Shown here: one piece after another, positions 1-8,701 of the stretch | Layout: the number at the start of each line of letters is the position of its first letter | Numbering within the stretch: the stretch's first letter is position 1 | Origin: Clostridia bacterium | GTDB lineage: Bacteria > Bacillota > Clostridia > Oscillospirales > CAG-272 | Length of the DNA: 14,685 nucleotides | Direction of reading: 5' to 3' | Assembly: GCA_017453085.1 (NCBI GenBank) | Contig: JAFTKV010000008.1 | Location: forward strand, 1-14,685 | Program-made: the position numbers and the translations under genes | Notes under the pieces: generated by a model | The model's database searches: none | Told to the model about the DNA's origin: nothing | What the model saw: the letters and a program-made list of their open reading frames with translations, nothing else

Positions 1-354
1 GTACTGCTCGATCTTGCGATCCAGTTGCTCCTCGCGGGATGCAACGCGGCGCTCCAGGCGGGTAACCTCGGCACGGCGTTCCTTGATCTCACGCTCGTTT
101 TCCTTCTTGGCTGCAAGGATTTCTTCCTTGGCTTCCAAAACGGCTTCCTTTTTCTTGGCTTCGCCCGTTTTGACCGCCTCGTCCACGATCCGCTTGGCCT
201 CTGCTTCCGCACTGCCGATGACCTTTTCCGCCGTCTGCTTACGAAGCTTGTAGCCGACCAGGACACCCAGCGCGATCGCAACGACTGCTGCCGCGATGAT
301 ACCCACCAAACCCAGCTCGGGAATGGAAATATTCAGTTGTATTGGGTAAAACAA
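1..354 (-). CDS. rny: Ribonuclease Y, N-terminal part (runs off the window)
   Basis: RNase Y is a membrane-anchored endoribonuclease that initiates mRNA decay in Firmicutes. The 118 codons visible here hold its typical N-terminus. A single membrane helix spans about residues 14-34 (GLVGIIAAAVVAIALGVLVG) and is followed by a long charged coiled coil rich in E, K, A and R (EAEAKRIVDEA, EAKKKEAVLEAKEE, REIKERRAEVTRLERR). The KH and HD domains would lie beyond position 1. The start is a TTG at 354-352, six bases after a strong AAAGGAGGTG; no ATG in this frame gives the membrane helix. A promoter lies upstream at 429-457. The gene diverges from asnA. The call is confident because membrane helix plus this coiled coil is the RNase Y signature, although the catalytic part is not visible. 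Confidence 0.88.
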   Translation of the reverse strand, partial: MFYPIQLNISIPELGLVGIIAAAVVAIALGVLVGYKLRKQTAEKVIGSAEAEAKRIVDEAVKTGEAKKKEAVLEAKEEILAAKKENEREIKERRAEVTRLERRVASREEQLDRKIEQY

Positions 355-428
355 TTTTTACACCTCCTTTTGATATGCGTTATAATTTATACAGACGAAT
401 CTCCGTAAGTAAAATTATATCCATTATT

Positions 429-457
429 ATTTTAATCATTTTTCCCCCGTCTGTCAA
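429..457 (-). promoter_or_regulatory. Promoter of rny
   Basis: Reading the minus strand, TTGACA (457-452) is followed after exactly 17 bases by TAAAAT (434-429). Transcription would start near 422, giving an untranslated leader of about 65 nt before the TTG start. A second TATAAT-like hexamer at 419-414 lies too far from the -35 box. Confidence 0.65.
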
Positions 458-624
458 GAGGCAAGCGCACCTTTCCTAAAAATTTATATTTGTTTCACAA
501 TTTGACTGTTTTGTCAAAAATCGGAATCCGGATTTATGCAATTTGACAACGCAAGCATTCGGCAGCCCTTGTGTTGTTATTTCTTCAGCCATTTGAAAAA
601 GTCAAAAAAATCACGGAAAAAGTA

Positions 625-653
625 TTGATTTTCCATCTCGTTTGTACTATAAT
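625..653 (+). promoter_or_regulatory. Promoter of asnA with a palindrome over the -10 box
   Basis: TTGATT (625-630), a 17-base spacer, then TATAAT (648-653); the transcript would start near 660, about 34 nt before the ATG. The -10 box sits exactly in a perfect palindrome, GTACTAT-A-ATAGTAC (644-658), where a bound repressor would block RNA polymerase. Confidence 0.7.
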
Positions 654-693
654 AGTACCATTCAACCGAGAGCATCCACGAAAGGACATCGCA

Positions 694-1701
694 ATGAACA
701 AAGTATGGATCCCCGAGGGGTACGCCCCCACCCTTGACGCCTATAACACCCAGAAGGCGATCGCTTACATCAAACAGACCTTCCAGCAGGAGTTTTCCGA
801 TGCGCTTCATCTGAAGCGGGTCTCTGCCCCCCTGTTCGTCACCGCGGAATCGGGTCTGAACGACAATCTGAGCGGCGTGGAGCGTCCCGTTTCCTTTGAC
901 GTGCCCGCCGTTGGCGAGCACGCACAGGTAGTCCACTCCCTGGCAAAATGGAAGCGGCTTGCCCTGAAGCGTTACGGCTTTACCGTGGGCAACGGTCTGT
1001 ATACCGATATGAACGCCATCCGTCGGGACGAGGAGCTGGACAATCTCCACTCCATTTACGTGGACCAGTGGGACTGGGAGAAGGTCATCACTCGCGAGAC
1101 CCGAACCCTTGATTATCTGCAGCTGATCGTCCGCGCCATCGTGGGTGCTATCTGTGACACCTGCGACCGTTTGCGGGTGCGCTTCCCTCAGCTGGAGACC
1201 GCGCTTTCCCGCGAGGTAGCGTTCATCACCACGCAGGAGCTGGAGGATCTTTATCCCGACTACACCGCCAAGCAGAGAGAGGACGCCTTCGTGAAGGAGC
1301 ACAAGACCGCCTTCATCATGCAGATCGGCGGCAAGCTGAAGTCGGGCAAGCCCCACGACGGTCGCGCCCCCGACTACGACGACTGGAACCTCAACGGCGA
1401 CATCTTCTTCTGGAACGACGTGCTGGGCAAGGCTGTGGAGATCTCCTCCATGGGCATCCGCGTGGATGCCGAGTCTCTCGACCGCCAGCTGACCCTTTCC
1501 GGTTGTGACGATCGCAGATCTCTTCCCTTCCACAAGATGCTGCTCTCTGACGAGCTGCCCCTGACCATCGGCGGCGGCATCGGCCAGTCCCGTCTGTGTA
1601 TGCTGATGATGGGCTGCGCCCACATCGGCGAGGTGCAATCCAGCATCTGGGATGCCGAGACGGTTCGCGTATGCGAGGCGGCAGGCGTACGGCTGCTGTA
1701 A
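694..1701 (+). CDS. asnA: Aspartate-ammonia ligase (asparagine synthetase A)
   Basis: AsnA makes asparagine from aspartate, ammonia and ATP in the cytoplasm and has a class II aminoacyl-tRNA-synthetase-like fold. The 335-residue product has close to the usual length (about 330). Family motifs run in order: GLNDNLSGVERPV near 54-66, GNGLYTDMNAIRRDE at 99-113, the DQWDWEKVI segment at 124-132, GRAPDYDDW at 223-231, NGDIFFWN and AVEISSMGIRVD at 234-258, and the ATP-site motif GGGIGQSRLCML near 293-304. The ATG at 694 was chosen because the protein family begins MNK.. here and AAAGGA (681-686) precedes it by eight bases; the longer frame from 571 overlaps the promoter. It is a single-gene unit ended by a terminator at 1732-1759. 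No T-box is seen upstream; a palindrome over its -10 box suggests repressor control. Confidence 0.96.
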   Translation: MNKVWIPEGYAPTLDAYNTQKAIAYIKQTFQQEFSDALHLKRVSAPLFVTAESGLNDNLSGVERPVSFDVPAVGEHAQVVHSLAKWKRLALKRYGFTVGNGLYTDMNAIRRDEELDNLHSIYVDQWDWEKVITRETRTLDYLQLIVRAIVGAICDTCDRLRVRFPQLETALSREVAFITTQELEDLYPDYTAKQREDAFVKEHKTAFIMQIGGKLKSGKPHDGRAPDYDDWNLNGDIFFWNDVLGKAVEISSMGIRVDAESLDRQLTLSGCDDRRSLPFHKMLLSDELPLTIGGGIGQSRLCMLMMGCAHIGEVQSSIWDAETVRVCEAAGVRLL

Positions 1702-1731
1702 GGCGTCGCATCCATCAATGGAACGATCCCC

Positions 1732-1759
1732 AAACTCCCGCTCAACGGCGGGAGTTTTT
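1732..1759 (+). terminator. Terminator after asnA
   Basis: Ten-base-pair stem AAACTCCCGC (1732-1741) with GCGGGAGTTT (1748-1757), a six-base loop and a short T run. It stands 30 bases after the asnA stop codon. Confidence 0.85.
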
Positions 1760-1805
1760 GATTTTGCCCTTTCGCAAAAAAATACTAAAAATTTTCAAAT
1801 CCCTA

Positions 1806-1852
1806 TTGACAATCATTTGATTGTGTGCTATAATCAAATCAACACAATCAAA
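1806..1852 (+). promoter_or_regulatory. Consensus promoter embedded in inverted repeats
   Basis: TTGACA (1806-1811), a 17-base spacer and TATAAT (1829-1834) with an extended TGC just before it match the vegetative consensus fully. Perfect 11-base inverted repeats TTTGATTGTGT (1816-1826) and ACACAATCAAA (1842-1852) bracket the -10 box. A second pair, ATTTGATT (1815-1822) and AATCAAAT (1832-1839), overlaps it. Such a strong promoter with overlapping half-sites is most simply read as a repressed promoter; the regulator is unknown. Confidence 0.75.
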
Positions 1853-1867
1853 ACCGGAGATTTTATC

Positions 1868-2473
1868 ATGCAAAAAGAGATTTTGACCCCTTCCCGCTGC
1901 AAAGAAGACGTACTGCAAATGATTTCCCACAAGCAGAGGCGCAATCTGTTTCTGGGCGTCCTGGTGACGATCCTGTTTGCCGCAATCGCCGCAGGAATCC
2001 TCCTGCAATCCGGCTCCCGGATGGCGCTGATCGTCGGCATCGTCGTTCTTATATTTGCCCTGCTGATTGCAGTGAAAGTAGCGATCCCAACCATTCGCAA
2101 TGCCGGTTTACGGCGGAGGATTCGTCGCGGTGACTGGGAGATCCGCGAGGATCTGCTGACCGTGAGACTTGCAGAGTGGACCAAGGGTGCCCGTGGAGTC
2201 CCCGGAATGTACGTATACAGTCTGCGTTTTGAGCACAGCGGAGAATACAGGATTCCGCCTCACCCTCATTATGAGTGGAGCGAAGTGCGCAAAATGCTGC
2301 CCCGCGAGGTCCACGATACGGCAACGGACGGCGACCAATTCTATTTGATTTGTCTGAAGGACGCCCCCCAAAAGACGCCGCTGATGGTGTACAATCAAAA
2401 ATTCTTCATCCTGTGCGAGGAAGGTACCACTCGCGCGCACACCTCCTGGCGGGACAGCGTGAACTTAGAGTAA
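1868..2473 (+). CDS. Two-helix membrane protein, paralog A, unknown function
   Basis: I do not recognise a named family. The 201-residue protein begins MQKEILT, has two membrane helices at about 27-47 and 51-73, a basic stretch after them (LRRRIRRGDW, about 81-90), then a soluble domain of about 110 residues facing the cytoplasm by the positive-inside rule. That domain shares a pattern with the next gene: L-x-F-x(3)-G-x-YR-x-P-x(2)-PHY-x-WS, then EV-x(3)-AT-x-GD-x-FY, then P-[LM]-M-[VI]-Y. The ATG follows CGGAGA by eight bases. It is first in a two-gene unit, 13 bases ahead of its paralog, under a repeat-flanked promoter. The shared soluble domain suggests the two proteins form a hetero-complex, which is inference. 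Confidence 0.8.
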   Translation: MQKEILTPSRCKEDVLQMISHKQRRNLFLGVLVTILFAAIAAGILLQSGSRMALIVGIVVLIFALLIAVKVAIPTIRNAGLRRRIRRGDWEIREDLLTVRLAEWTKGARGVPGMYVYSLRFEHSGEYRIPPHPHYEWSEVRKMLPREVHDTATDGDQFYLICLKDAPQKTPLMVYNQKFFILCEEGTTRAHTSWRDSVNLE

Positions 2474-2486
2474 AGGAGATTTTATT

Positions 2487-3086
2487 ATGCAAAAAGAGAT
2501 TTTGACCCTCGAACGTTGCCGACAGGATCTTGCCGAGCTCGTGCAGATCCATTCCATAAAGCTTTTGCTGCCCGTCATCGGATTTGGCGTGGCCGCTCTT
2601 GCCTTGCTGGCAGGTTATCTCCTGACCGCTGAGGCGGTGCTTTTGGTATTTACGCTTTTGTTCGCCGCCTGCTTTTGGATGCTGCTGACCAAAGCCCTGC
2701 TCACCATCCTGCGCCTGCGCCGCCTGCAACGCTCCCCCTTCGATCTGGTCATCGACCGTCTGGAGTCTACCGACGAAGCCTACGAGCATTGCAATTACGA
2801 CCGCCTGTCGGTGGAAGAGCGGGAAGAGATGCTCCGCTGCTATGGCTACGAACGCGGTCGGTTCACCGATCTGCCTGTTTGGACGCTGACCTTCCAAAGC
2901 GTGGGTGCCTATCGGGTCCCCGTCCGCCCTCACTACCGCTGGAGCGATCGCTGCCGCATGAGCAGCCTGGAGGTGTTCGAGAGCGCAACGCCCGGCGACA
3001 GCTTCTACGTTGTGGTATTGCAGGACAAAGGAAATGCACGCCCGATGATGATCTACCACACCGAGTATTTTGAGTATCGGGCTTAA
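2487..3086 (+). CDS. Two-helix membrane protein, paralog B, unknown function
   Basis: This 199-residue paralog of the preceding gene has the same build: MQKEILT start, membrane helices at about 24-46 and 49-72, a basic linker (LRLRRLQR, about 76-82), then the soluble domain. It carries an extra acidic insert of about 20 residues (LESTDEAYEHCNYDRLSVEEREE) not present in paralog A. Matching blocks are GAYRVPVRPHYRWS (140-153), ATPGDSFY (167-174) and RPMMIY (185-190). AAAGGAG (2472-2478) precedes the ATG by eight bases. The first 34 bases from the ribosome-binding site into codon 7 are nearly identical to those of paralog A although the proteins have diverged strongly. No convincing terminator follows it before the repeat element at 3158. 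Confidence 0.8.
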   Translation: MQKEILTLERCRQDLAELVQIHSIKLLLPVIGFGVAALALLAGYLLTAEAVLLVFTLLFAACFWMLLTKALLTILRLRRLQRSPFDLVIDRLESTDEAYEHCNYDRLSVEEREEMLRCYGYERGRFTDLPVWTLTFQSVGAYRVPVRPHYRWSDRCRMSSLEVFESATPGDSFYVVVLQDKGNARPMMIYHTEYFEYRA

Positions 3087-3157
3087 ATATCTTAAATATT
3101 AGGAACAAATCGTTTCTGTGTATCACAGAGGGCGAGATGGTGCAAAGTGCTTGTTTT

Positions 3158-3583
3158 TTCTCTGTACCTTTCTTTGTGAAAAGAAAGGTACCCAAAGAAT
3201 CATTTCAGGGGGAAGAAGAAACCAAGGTTTCCTCTTCCCCCTAAAAGTAACCTCCTTTACCTTCCTGATGGGCAAGGGCGATTGTGTATGCAATAGAGGT
3301 GTGGTTTGCACAAAAGGGTGACGGCTATTGCACAGAGTTGAGCTCTGTACCCGTGGGTTAGTCAGAGAAAACCACGGGTACAAACCACGACTCGGAGAGA
3401 TGTACATCACCCAGCTGTACTGCACGAATACTCTGTGGAATACAGAAACAATTACCCCCATGGAGCATCGAGTTCCGCGCAGCGGAACGGTAAGATGCGA
3501 CCCACTGGGGTGACTTTTAGGGGGCGGAGCCCCCTAAAATGTGTCTTTGGTTACTTTCTGCACAAGCAGAAAGTAACAGAACG
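3158..3583. repeat. Hairpin-rich MITE-like element with inverted ends
   Basis: No coding frame here is believable. The left end holds two hairpins: GTACCTTTCTTT/AAAGAAAGGTAC forms 12 pairs at 3164-3191, and 3207-3223/3226-3242 pairs over 17 positions with one mismatch. The right end holds the same two modules inverted: TTTTAGGGGGC/GCCCCCTAAAA at 3515-3539 and GTTACTTTCTGC/GCAGAAAGTAAC at 3550-3577. Reverse-complementing the right end gives the same order: CTTTCT hairpin, CCAAAGA, CATTT, AGGGGG. The interior pairs too: 3290-3296 with 3325-3331, 3346-3356 with 3372-3382, and a three-tier stem at 3456-3510 (CCCCA/TGGGG, GCATC/GATGC, GTTCCGC/GCGGAAC). It could be a non-autonomous mobile element or a structured RNA. 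No target-site duplication is evident. Confidence 0.6.
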
Positions 3584-3595
3584 GCAGATCATTCC

Positions 3596-3618
3596 AAATC
3601 CCACCGTTGGTGGGATTT
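3596..3618. other. Short perfect hairpin
   Basis: AAATCCCACC (3596-3605) and GGTGGGATTT (3609-3618) pair over ten bases with a three-base loop. No T run follows on either strand, so it may be a decayed terminator or part of the neighbouring repeat. Confidence 0.45.
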
Positions 3619-3632
3619 GTTCCTATAAACAC

Positions 3633-3677
3633 AAAAACAGAGGAAACCCTTTTGTAAAAAGAGGGTTTCCTCTGTTT

Positions 3678-3679
<2 letters not shown>
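3633..3679 (-). terminator. Terminator of pheST, overlapping the pheT stop codon
   Basis: A 17-base-pair stem joins 3633-3649 and 3663-3679 (core CAGAGGAAACCC/GGGTTTCCTCTG) with a 13-base loop. On the minus strand it ends in TTTTTGTGTTT. The stem includes the TAA of pheT (3680-3678). On the plus strand the stem also ends in T's, so it may work in both directions. Confidence 0.8.
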
Positions 3680-6068
<2,389 letters not shown>

Positions 6069-6090
6069 CTGTTTATTCTCCTTTCGTCGA

Positions 6091-7110
6091 TCAGAACTGC
6101 GACAGGAAGCGCAGATCGTTCTCGTAGAGATTGCGCATATCGTCGATGGCGTACTTGATCATCACGATACGCTCGATGCCCATGCCGAAGGCAAAGCCGC
6201 TGTATTCCTCGGGATCGATTTCACAGCCACGGAGCACGTTGGGGTGCACCATGCCCGCGCCCAGGATCTCGATCCAGCCCTCGTTCTTACAAACACGGCA
6301 GCCCTTGCCGCCGCAAACGAAGCAGGATACGTCTACCTCTGCGGAAGGCTCGGTGAAGGGGAAATGGTGAGGACGGAAACGAAGCTTGGTATTCGTTCCG
6401 AACATCTGACGGGCAAAGGTCTCCAGCATACCCTTCAGGTCGCCCATAGTGATGCCCTTGTCCACAACCAGCCCCTCCAGCTGATGGAACATGGGAGAGT
6501 GGGTAGCGTCTACGGCGTCGGAGCGGTACACTCTGCCGGGAGAGATGATACGGATAGGAGGTCTCTGCTTCTCCATGACGCGCACCTGCACGGGAGAGGT
6601 CTGGGAACGGAGCAGTACCTTGTCGGTGATGTAGAAGGTGTCCTGGGTATCTCTTGCGGGGTGATTTTCGGGAATGTTCAGCTTCTGGAAGTTGTAGGTG
6701 TCGTACTCCACCTCGGGGCCCTCGGCGATGGTGAAGCCCATAGAGCGGAAGATCTCGCAAAGGGTCTGCTCCACCTGATCCAAAGGATGGCGACGACCTA
6801 CGGGGAAGGTGGTTCCGGGAGCGGTGACGTCGATGGTCTCTTCCATCAGACGCTTTTCCAGCGCGATCTTCTGAAGTGCTTCCTTCTTTTCGGCGATCTC
6901 TTCTTCGATGGCGGCACGGATCTCGTTAGCCAGCTGACCGATGATGGGGCGCTCCTCTGCGGTGAGCTTGCCCATGCCGCGGAGCACTGCGGTCAGTGCG
7001 CCCTTCTTGCCCAGAAATTCGATGCGGACCTGCTCCAGCGCAGCGTCGCCGTCTACGGCTGCCAGCTTTTCCTTTGCATCCGCCTTGATCTGCAATAACT
7101 GTTCTTTCAT
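6091..7110 (-). CDS. pheS: Phenylalanine-tRNA ligase, alpha subunit
   Basis: PheS is the catalytic subunit that activates phenylalanine with ATP and transfers it to tRNA-Phe. The 339-residue product is of normal length. An N-terminal coiled coil for tRNA contact covers about 1-85. The class II core shows motif 1 near 107-140 (HPLDQVEQTLCEIFRSMGF), motif 2 at 190-211 (PGRVYRSDAVDATHSPMFHQLE) and motif 3 at 305-314 (GFAFGMGIER); Ala307 in the latter is the position known to set amino-acid selectivity. A four-cysteine cluster, C263, C266, C271 and C274 (CFVCGGKGCRVC), is a zinc-ribbon-like insertion seen in many bacterial PheS proteins. AAAGGAG precedes the ATG. The gene is first in the pheST operon and follows a long T-box leader. 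Confidence 0.97.
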   Translation of the reverse strand: MKEQLLQIKADAKEKLAAVDGDAALEQVRIEFLGKKGALTAVLRGMGKLTAEERPIIGQLANEIRAAIEEEIAEKKEALQKIALEKRLMEETIDVTAPGTTFPVGRRHPLDQVEQTLCEIFRSMGFTIAEGPEVEYDTYNFQKLNIPENHPARDTQDTFYITDKVLLRSQTSPVQVRVMEKQRPPIRIISPGRVYRSDAVDATHSPMFHQLEGLVVDKGITMGDLKGMLETFARQMFGTNTKLRFRPHHFPFTEPSAEVDVSCFVCGGKGCRVCKNEGWIEILGAGMVHPNVLRGCEIDPEEYSGFAFGMGIERIVMIKYAIDDMRNLYENDLRFLSQF

Positions 7111-7537
7111 CTTCTTCTCCTTTTATATAAGGCATATTAATTGTATGAAAACGCAAAGTAAAAAACTCCCGCCCCGACATTGCACGCTCGGACAAGCACG
7201 GCACCCGCATTGGTGTCGCTGACCTGTCATTTTGCAGCAATGACCGCCGCCATCGCGTAGCGATTGCGGCATTTCAGGGTGAGAGCATAAGCTTCACGGT
7301 ACCACCTGATCCATCCCGCCGACAGAGGCGGAATCTCGACGCTTTTAACGGGGCGAACCGTGCGGAGCTACTCTTTCGGTCTGAAGACCTCCATTTGACC
7401 TCGCCTGCTCCTCGGGGAAGGGCGCCTCCCATGGACAGAGTCCGCTTACAGCTGCAGGGATTGTTCCTGCCTCGGACACTCTCTGACTGCCCAGGATCGG
7501 GATTTGCCGACCGAATCATGGCATTTCATACTTTTAC
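7111..7537 (-). promoter_or_regulatory. T-box riboswitch leader of pheST
   Basis: T-box leaders sense uncharged tRNA and let transcription continue when the amino acid is scarce. On the minus strand the conserved T-box AGGTGGTACCGTG lies at 7307-7295. Its 3' partner CACCCT (7281-7276) forms the bulged antiterminator: AGG pairs with CCT and GTG with CAC around the tRNA-binding bulge TGGTACC. A competing terminator pairs CTCTCACCCTGA (7285-7274) with TCGGGGCGGGAG (7177-7166), 12 positions with two wobbles and one mismatch, followed by T6 (7165-7160); its 5' arm uses the antiterminator's 3' arm. Upstream are the stem III hairpin ATTCCGCC/GGCGGGAT, the stem II element with CCCCGTTAAAAG, and AGAGAG with AGAGTAG around stem I. 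TTC at 7385-7383 (followed by A) is a possible Phe specifier codon, but I could not fold stem I with certainty. Confidence 0.88.
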
Positions 7538-7543
7538 CTTCCT

Positions 7544-7572
7544 ATTATAATCCCCGAAAAGGAAAAAGTCAA
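7544..7572 (-). promoter_or_regulatory. Promoter of the T-box leader and pheST
   Basis: On the minus strand TTGACT (7572-7567), a 17-base spacer and TATAAT (7549-7544) form a near-consensus promoter. Transcription would start near 7537, about 427 nt before the pheS ATG, as expected for a long T-box leader. Confidence 0.8.
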
Positions 7573-7591
7573 TCATTTTTGCAAAAAAATC

Positions 7592-7620
7592 TTTACTTTT
7601 TTTCGATTATGGTGTACAAT
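7592..7620 (+). promoter_or_regulatory. Probable promoter of the HAD gene
   Basis: TTTACT (7592-7597), 17 bases, then TACAAT (7615-7620). The leader to the ATG at 7758 would be about 130 nt and contains the hairpin repeat at 7649-7705. Confidence 0.5.
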
Positions 7621-7648
7621 AGAGGGGAAATAAATTTTGTATGCAGCT

Positions 7649-7705
7649 GTAGGGGCGTTGCAAGTGCAAAACGCTTCAAGCGGGTGGAGCAAGCCCTGCC
7701 CCTAC
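7649..7705. repeat. Small palindromic repeat in the leader of the HAD gene
   Basis: GTAGGGGC (7649-7656) and GCCCCTAC (7698-7705) pair perfectly, enclosing smaller stems such as TTGC/GCAA. The GTAGGGGCG start recurs at 8563-8571 in another hairpin, so it looks like one dispersed intergenic repeat family (REP-like). Confidence 0.55.
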
Positions 7706-7757
7706 CGATGCGGCACAGATTAGTATCTTAGATATTACACCGCCACCGGAGGTTACT

Positions 7758-8396
7758 ATGGAACACGATTATATACTGTTTGATCTGGACGGCACGCTGA
7801 CCGAGCCTGCCGAGGGCATTACCAATTCGGTCTGCTATGCGCTGAAAAAGTTCGGCATCGAGTCAAAGCCCGAGAACGAGCTGCGCTTCATCGGCCCTCC
7901 TCTGCACCACTCCTTCCAGATCTTCTACGGCATGAGCGAGGAGGATTCCTTCAAGGCCGTAGACTATTACCGGGAATATTATGCCCCCAAGGGCATTTTC
8001 GAAAACCGTCTCTACGACGGCATCCCCCGGGCGCTGGATCGGCTGATCGCAAAGGGCTACACGCTGGTGGTGGCCTCCTCCAAGCCCGAATTTTACGTGA
8101 AGCAGATTCTGGAGCATTTCGGTATCGCCAACCGCTTTGACGAGGTGGTGGGCAGCGAGATGAACGGCGACCGCACCGACAAGGCTGAGGTGATTGCCGA
8201 GGTGCTCGCCCGTCTGGAGGCCGCTCCCGAGGAGTGCTGCATGATCGGCGACCGTCTCCACGATATCGTAGGCGCACACAAGTGCGGTATGCTGGCGGCA
8301 GGCGTGATGTGGGGCTACGGCTCCAAGGAGGAGTTTGCAAAAGCCAAGGCAGACGCCGTGTTCGATACCATCGAGCAGATGGTGCGGTTTTTCTGA
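7758..8396 (+). CDS. HAD-family phosphatase, phosphoglycolate-phosphatase-like
   Basis: A 212-residue cytoplasmic hydrolase of the haloacid dehalogenase superfamily, expected to remove phosphate from a small phosphorylated metabolite with Mg2+. Motif I is FDLDGTLTEP (8-17), with nucleophile D9 and acid D11. The helical C1 cap follows at about 18-85. Motif II is VVASSKP (104-110, S107). K142 in DKAEVI is the probable motif III lysine, and motif IV is GDRLHD (164-169, D165 and D169). The layout matches the Gph/PpaX group; the substrate could be phosphoglycolate, pyrophosphate or a nucleotide and cannot be settled here. CCGGAGG precedes the ATG by six bases. The gene stands alone, followed by palindromic repeats. 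Confidence 0.88.
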   Translation: MEHDYILFDLDGTLTEPAEGITNSVCYALKKFGIESKPENELRFIGPPLHHSFQIFYGMSEEDSFKAVDYYREYYAPKGIFENRLYDGIPRALDRLIAKGYTLVVASSKPEFYVKQILEHFGIANRFDEVVGSEMNGDRTDKAEVIAEVLARLEAAPEECCMIGDRLHDIVGAHKCGMLAAGVMWGYGSKEEFAKAKADAVFDTIEQMVRFF

Positions 8397-8410
8397 GAAA
8401 ATGAGATCGC

Positions 8411-8520
8411 AGCCTCTCCCTTTGGGAGAGCTGGCGCCGAAGGCGTCTGAGAGGGCAAACGTGCTAAATACCCTCTCCGGCACGCCAAACGGCGTGCCAC
8501 CTCTCCCGGAGGGAGAGGCT
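8411..8520. repeat. Inverted-repeat element with AGCCTCTCCC ends
   Basis: Perfect ten-base terminal inverted repeats AGCCTCTCCC (8411-8420) and GGGAGAGGCT (8511-8520). Each half also has its own hairpins: CTCTCCCtttGGGAGAG on the left; GGCACGCC/GGCGTGCC and CTCTCCC/GGGAGAG on the right. The two halves are imperfect inverted copies of one unit. It starts 15 bases after the HAD stop and may weaken read-through into the U32 gene. Confidence 0.65.
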
Positions 8521-8562
8521 TTTAGAACAGTGGAAATCTATTGTTTTAATTGTTACAACGTA

Positions 8563-8591
8563 GTAGGGGCGGATTCTATATCCGCCACTAC
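8563..8591. repeat. Hairpin repeat, GTAGGGGCGGAT type
   Basis: A 12-position stem, GTAGGGGCGGAT (8563-8574) with ATCCGCCACTAC (8580-8591), has one G-A mismatch and a five-base loop. It belongs with the GTAGGGGC repeat at 7649. Confidence 0.6.
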
Positions 8592-8599
8592 AAAAGAAT

Positions 8600-8635
8600 G
8601 GGAATGCATATTCCCGGCCGACGAGTATTCGTCGG
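8600..8635. repeat. Two consecutive small hairpins
   Basis: GGGAAT/ATTCCC (8600-8615) is followed directly by CCGACGA/TCGTCGG with loop GTAT (8618-8635). Together with 8563-8591 they form a chain of stems without spacer sequence. Confidence 0.5.
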
Positions 8636-8654
8636 CTTCATAGAAGTTCTTTGC

Positions 8655-8701
8655 CCCGCTTTCTTGAAAGAAAGCGGGCGGGTTGCAGGGCAGAGCCCTG
8701 C
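8655..8701. repeat. Double-hairpin repeat abutting the U32 ribosome-binding site
   Basis: CCCGCTTTCTT (8655-8665) pairs with AAGAAAGCGGG (8668-8678), and GCAGGGC (8685-8691) with GCCCTGC (8695-8701). This 'CTTTCT stem plus G-run/C-run stem' module matches both ends of the element at 3158-3583. It ends one base before the GGGAG ribosome-binding site (8702-8706) of the next gene. Confidence 0.6.

Larger units (their letters stand above)
355..693. other. Divergent intergenic region rny/asnA
   Basis: About 340 AT-rich bases hold the two divergent promoters (429-457 minus, 625-653 plus) and both ribosome-binding sites. No further gene or riboswitch is visible. A stray TTGACA at 543-548 has no -10 box at the right distance. 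The in-frame extension of asnA upstream to 571 crosses the asnA promoter and is not coding. Confidence 0.6.

Noticed and set aside
577..1638. A 353-codon minus-strand frame opposite asnA
   Set aside because: It is antisense to a full-length, motif-complete asnA, and its end lies across the asnA promoter.
7201..7530. Small minus-strand frames within the pheST leader (for example 7274-7519)
   Set aside because: The region is explained by the T-box RNA; these frames are chance.
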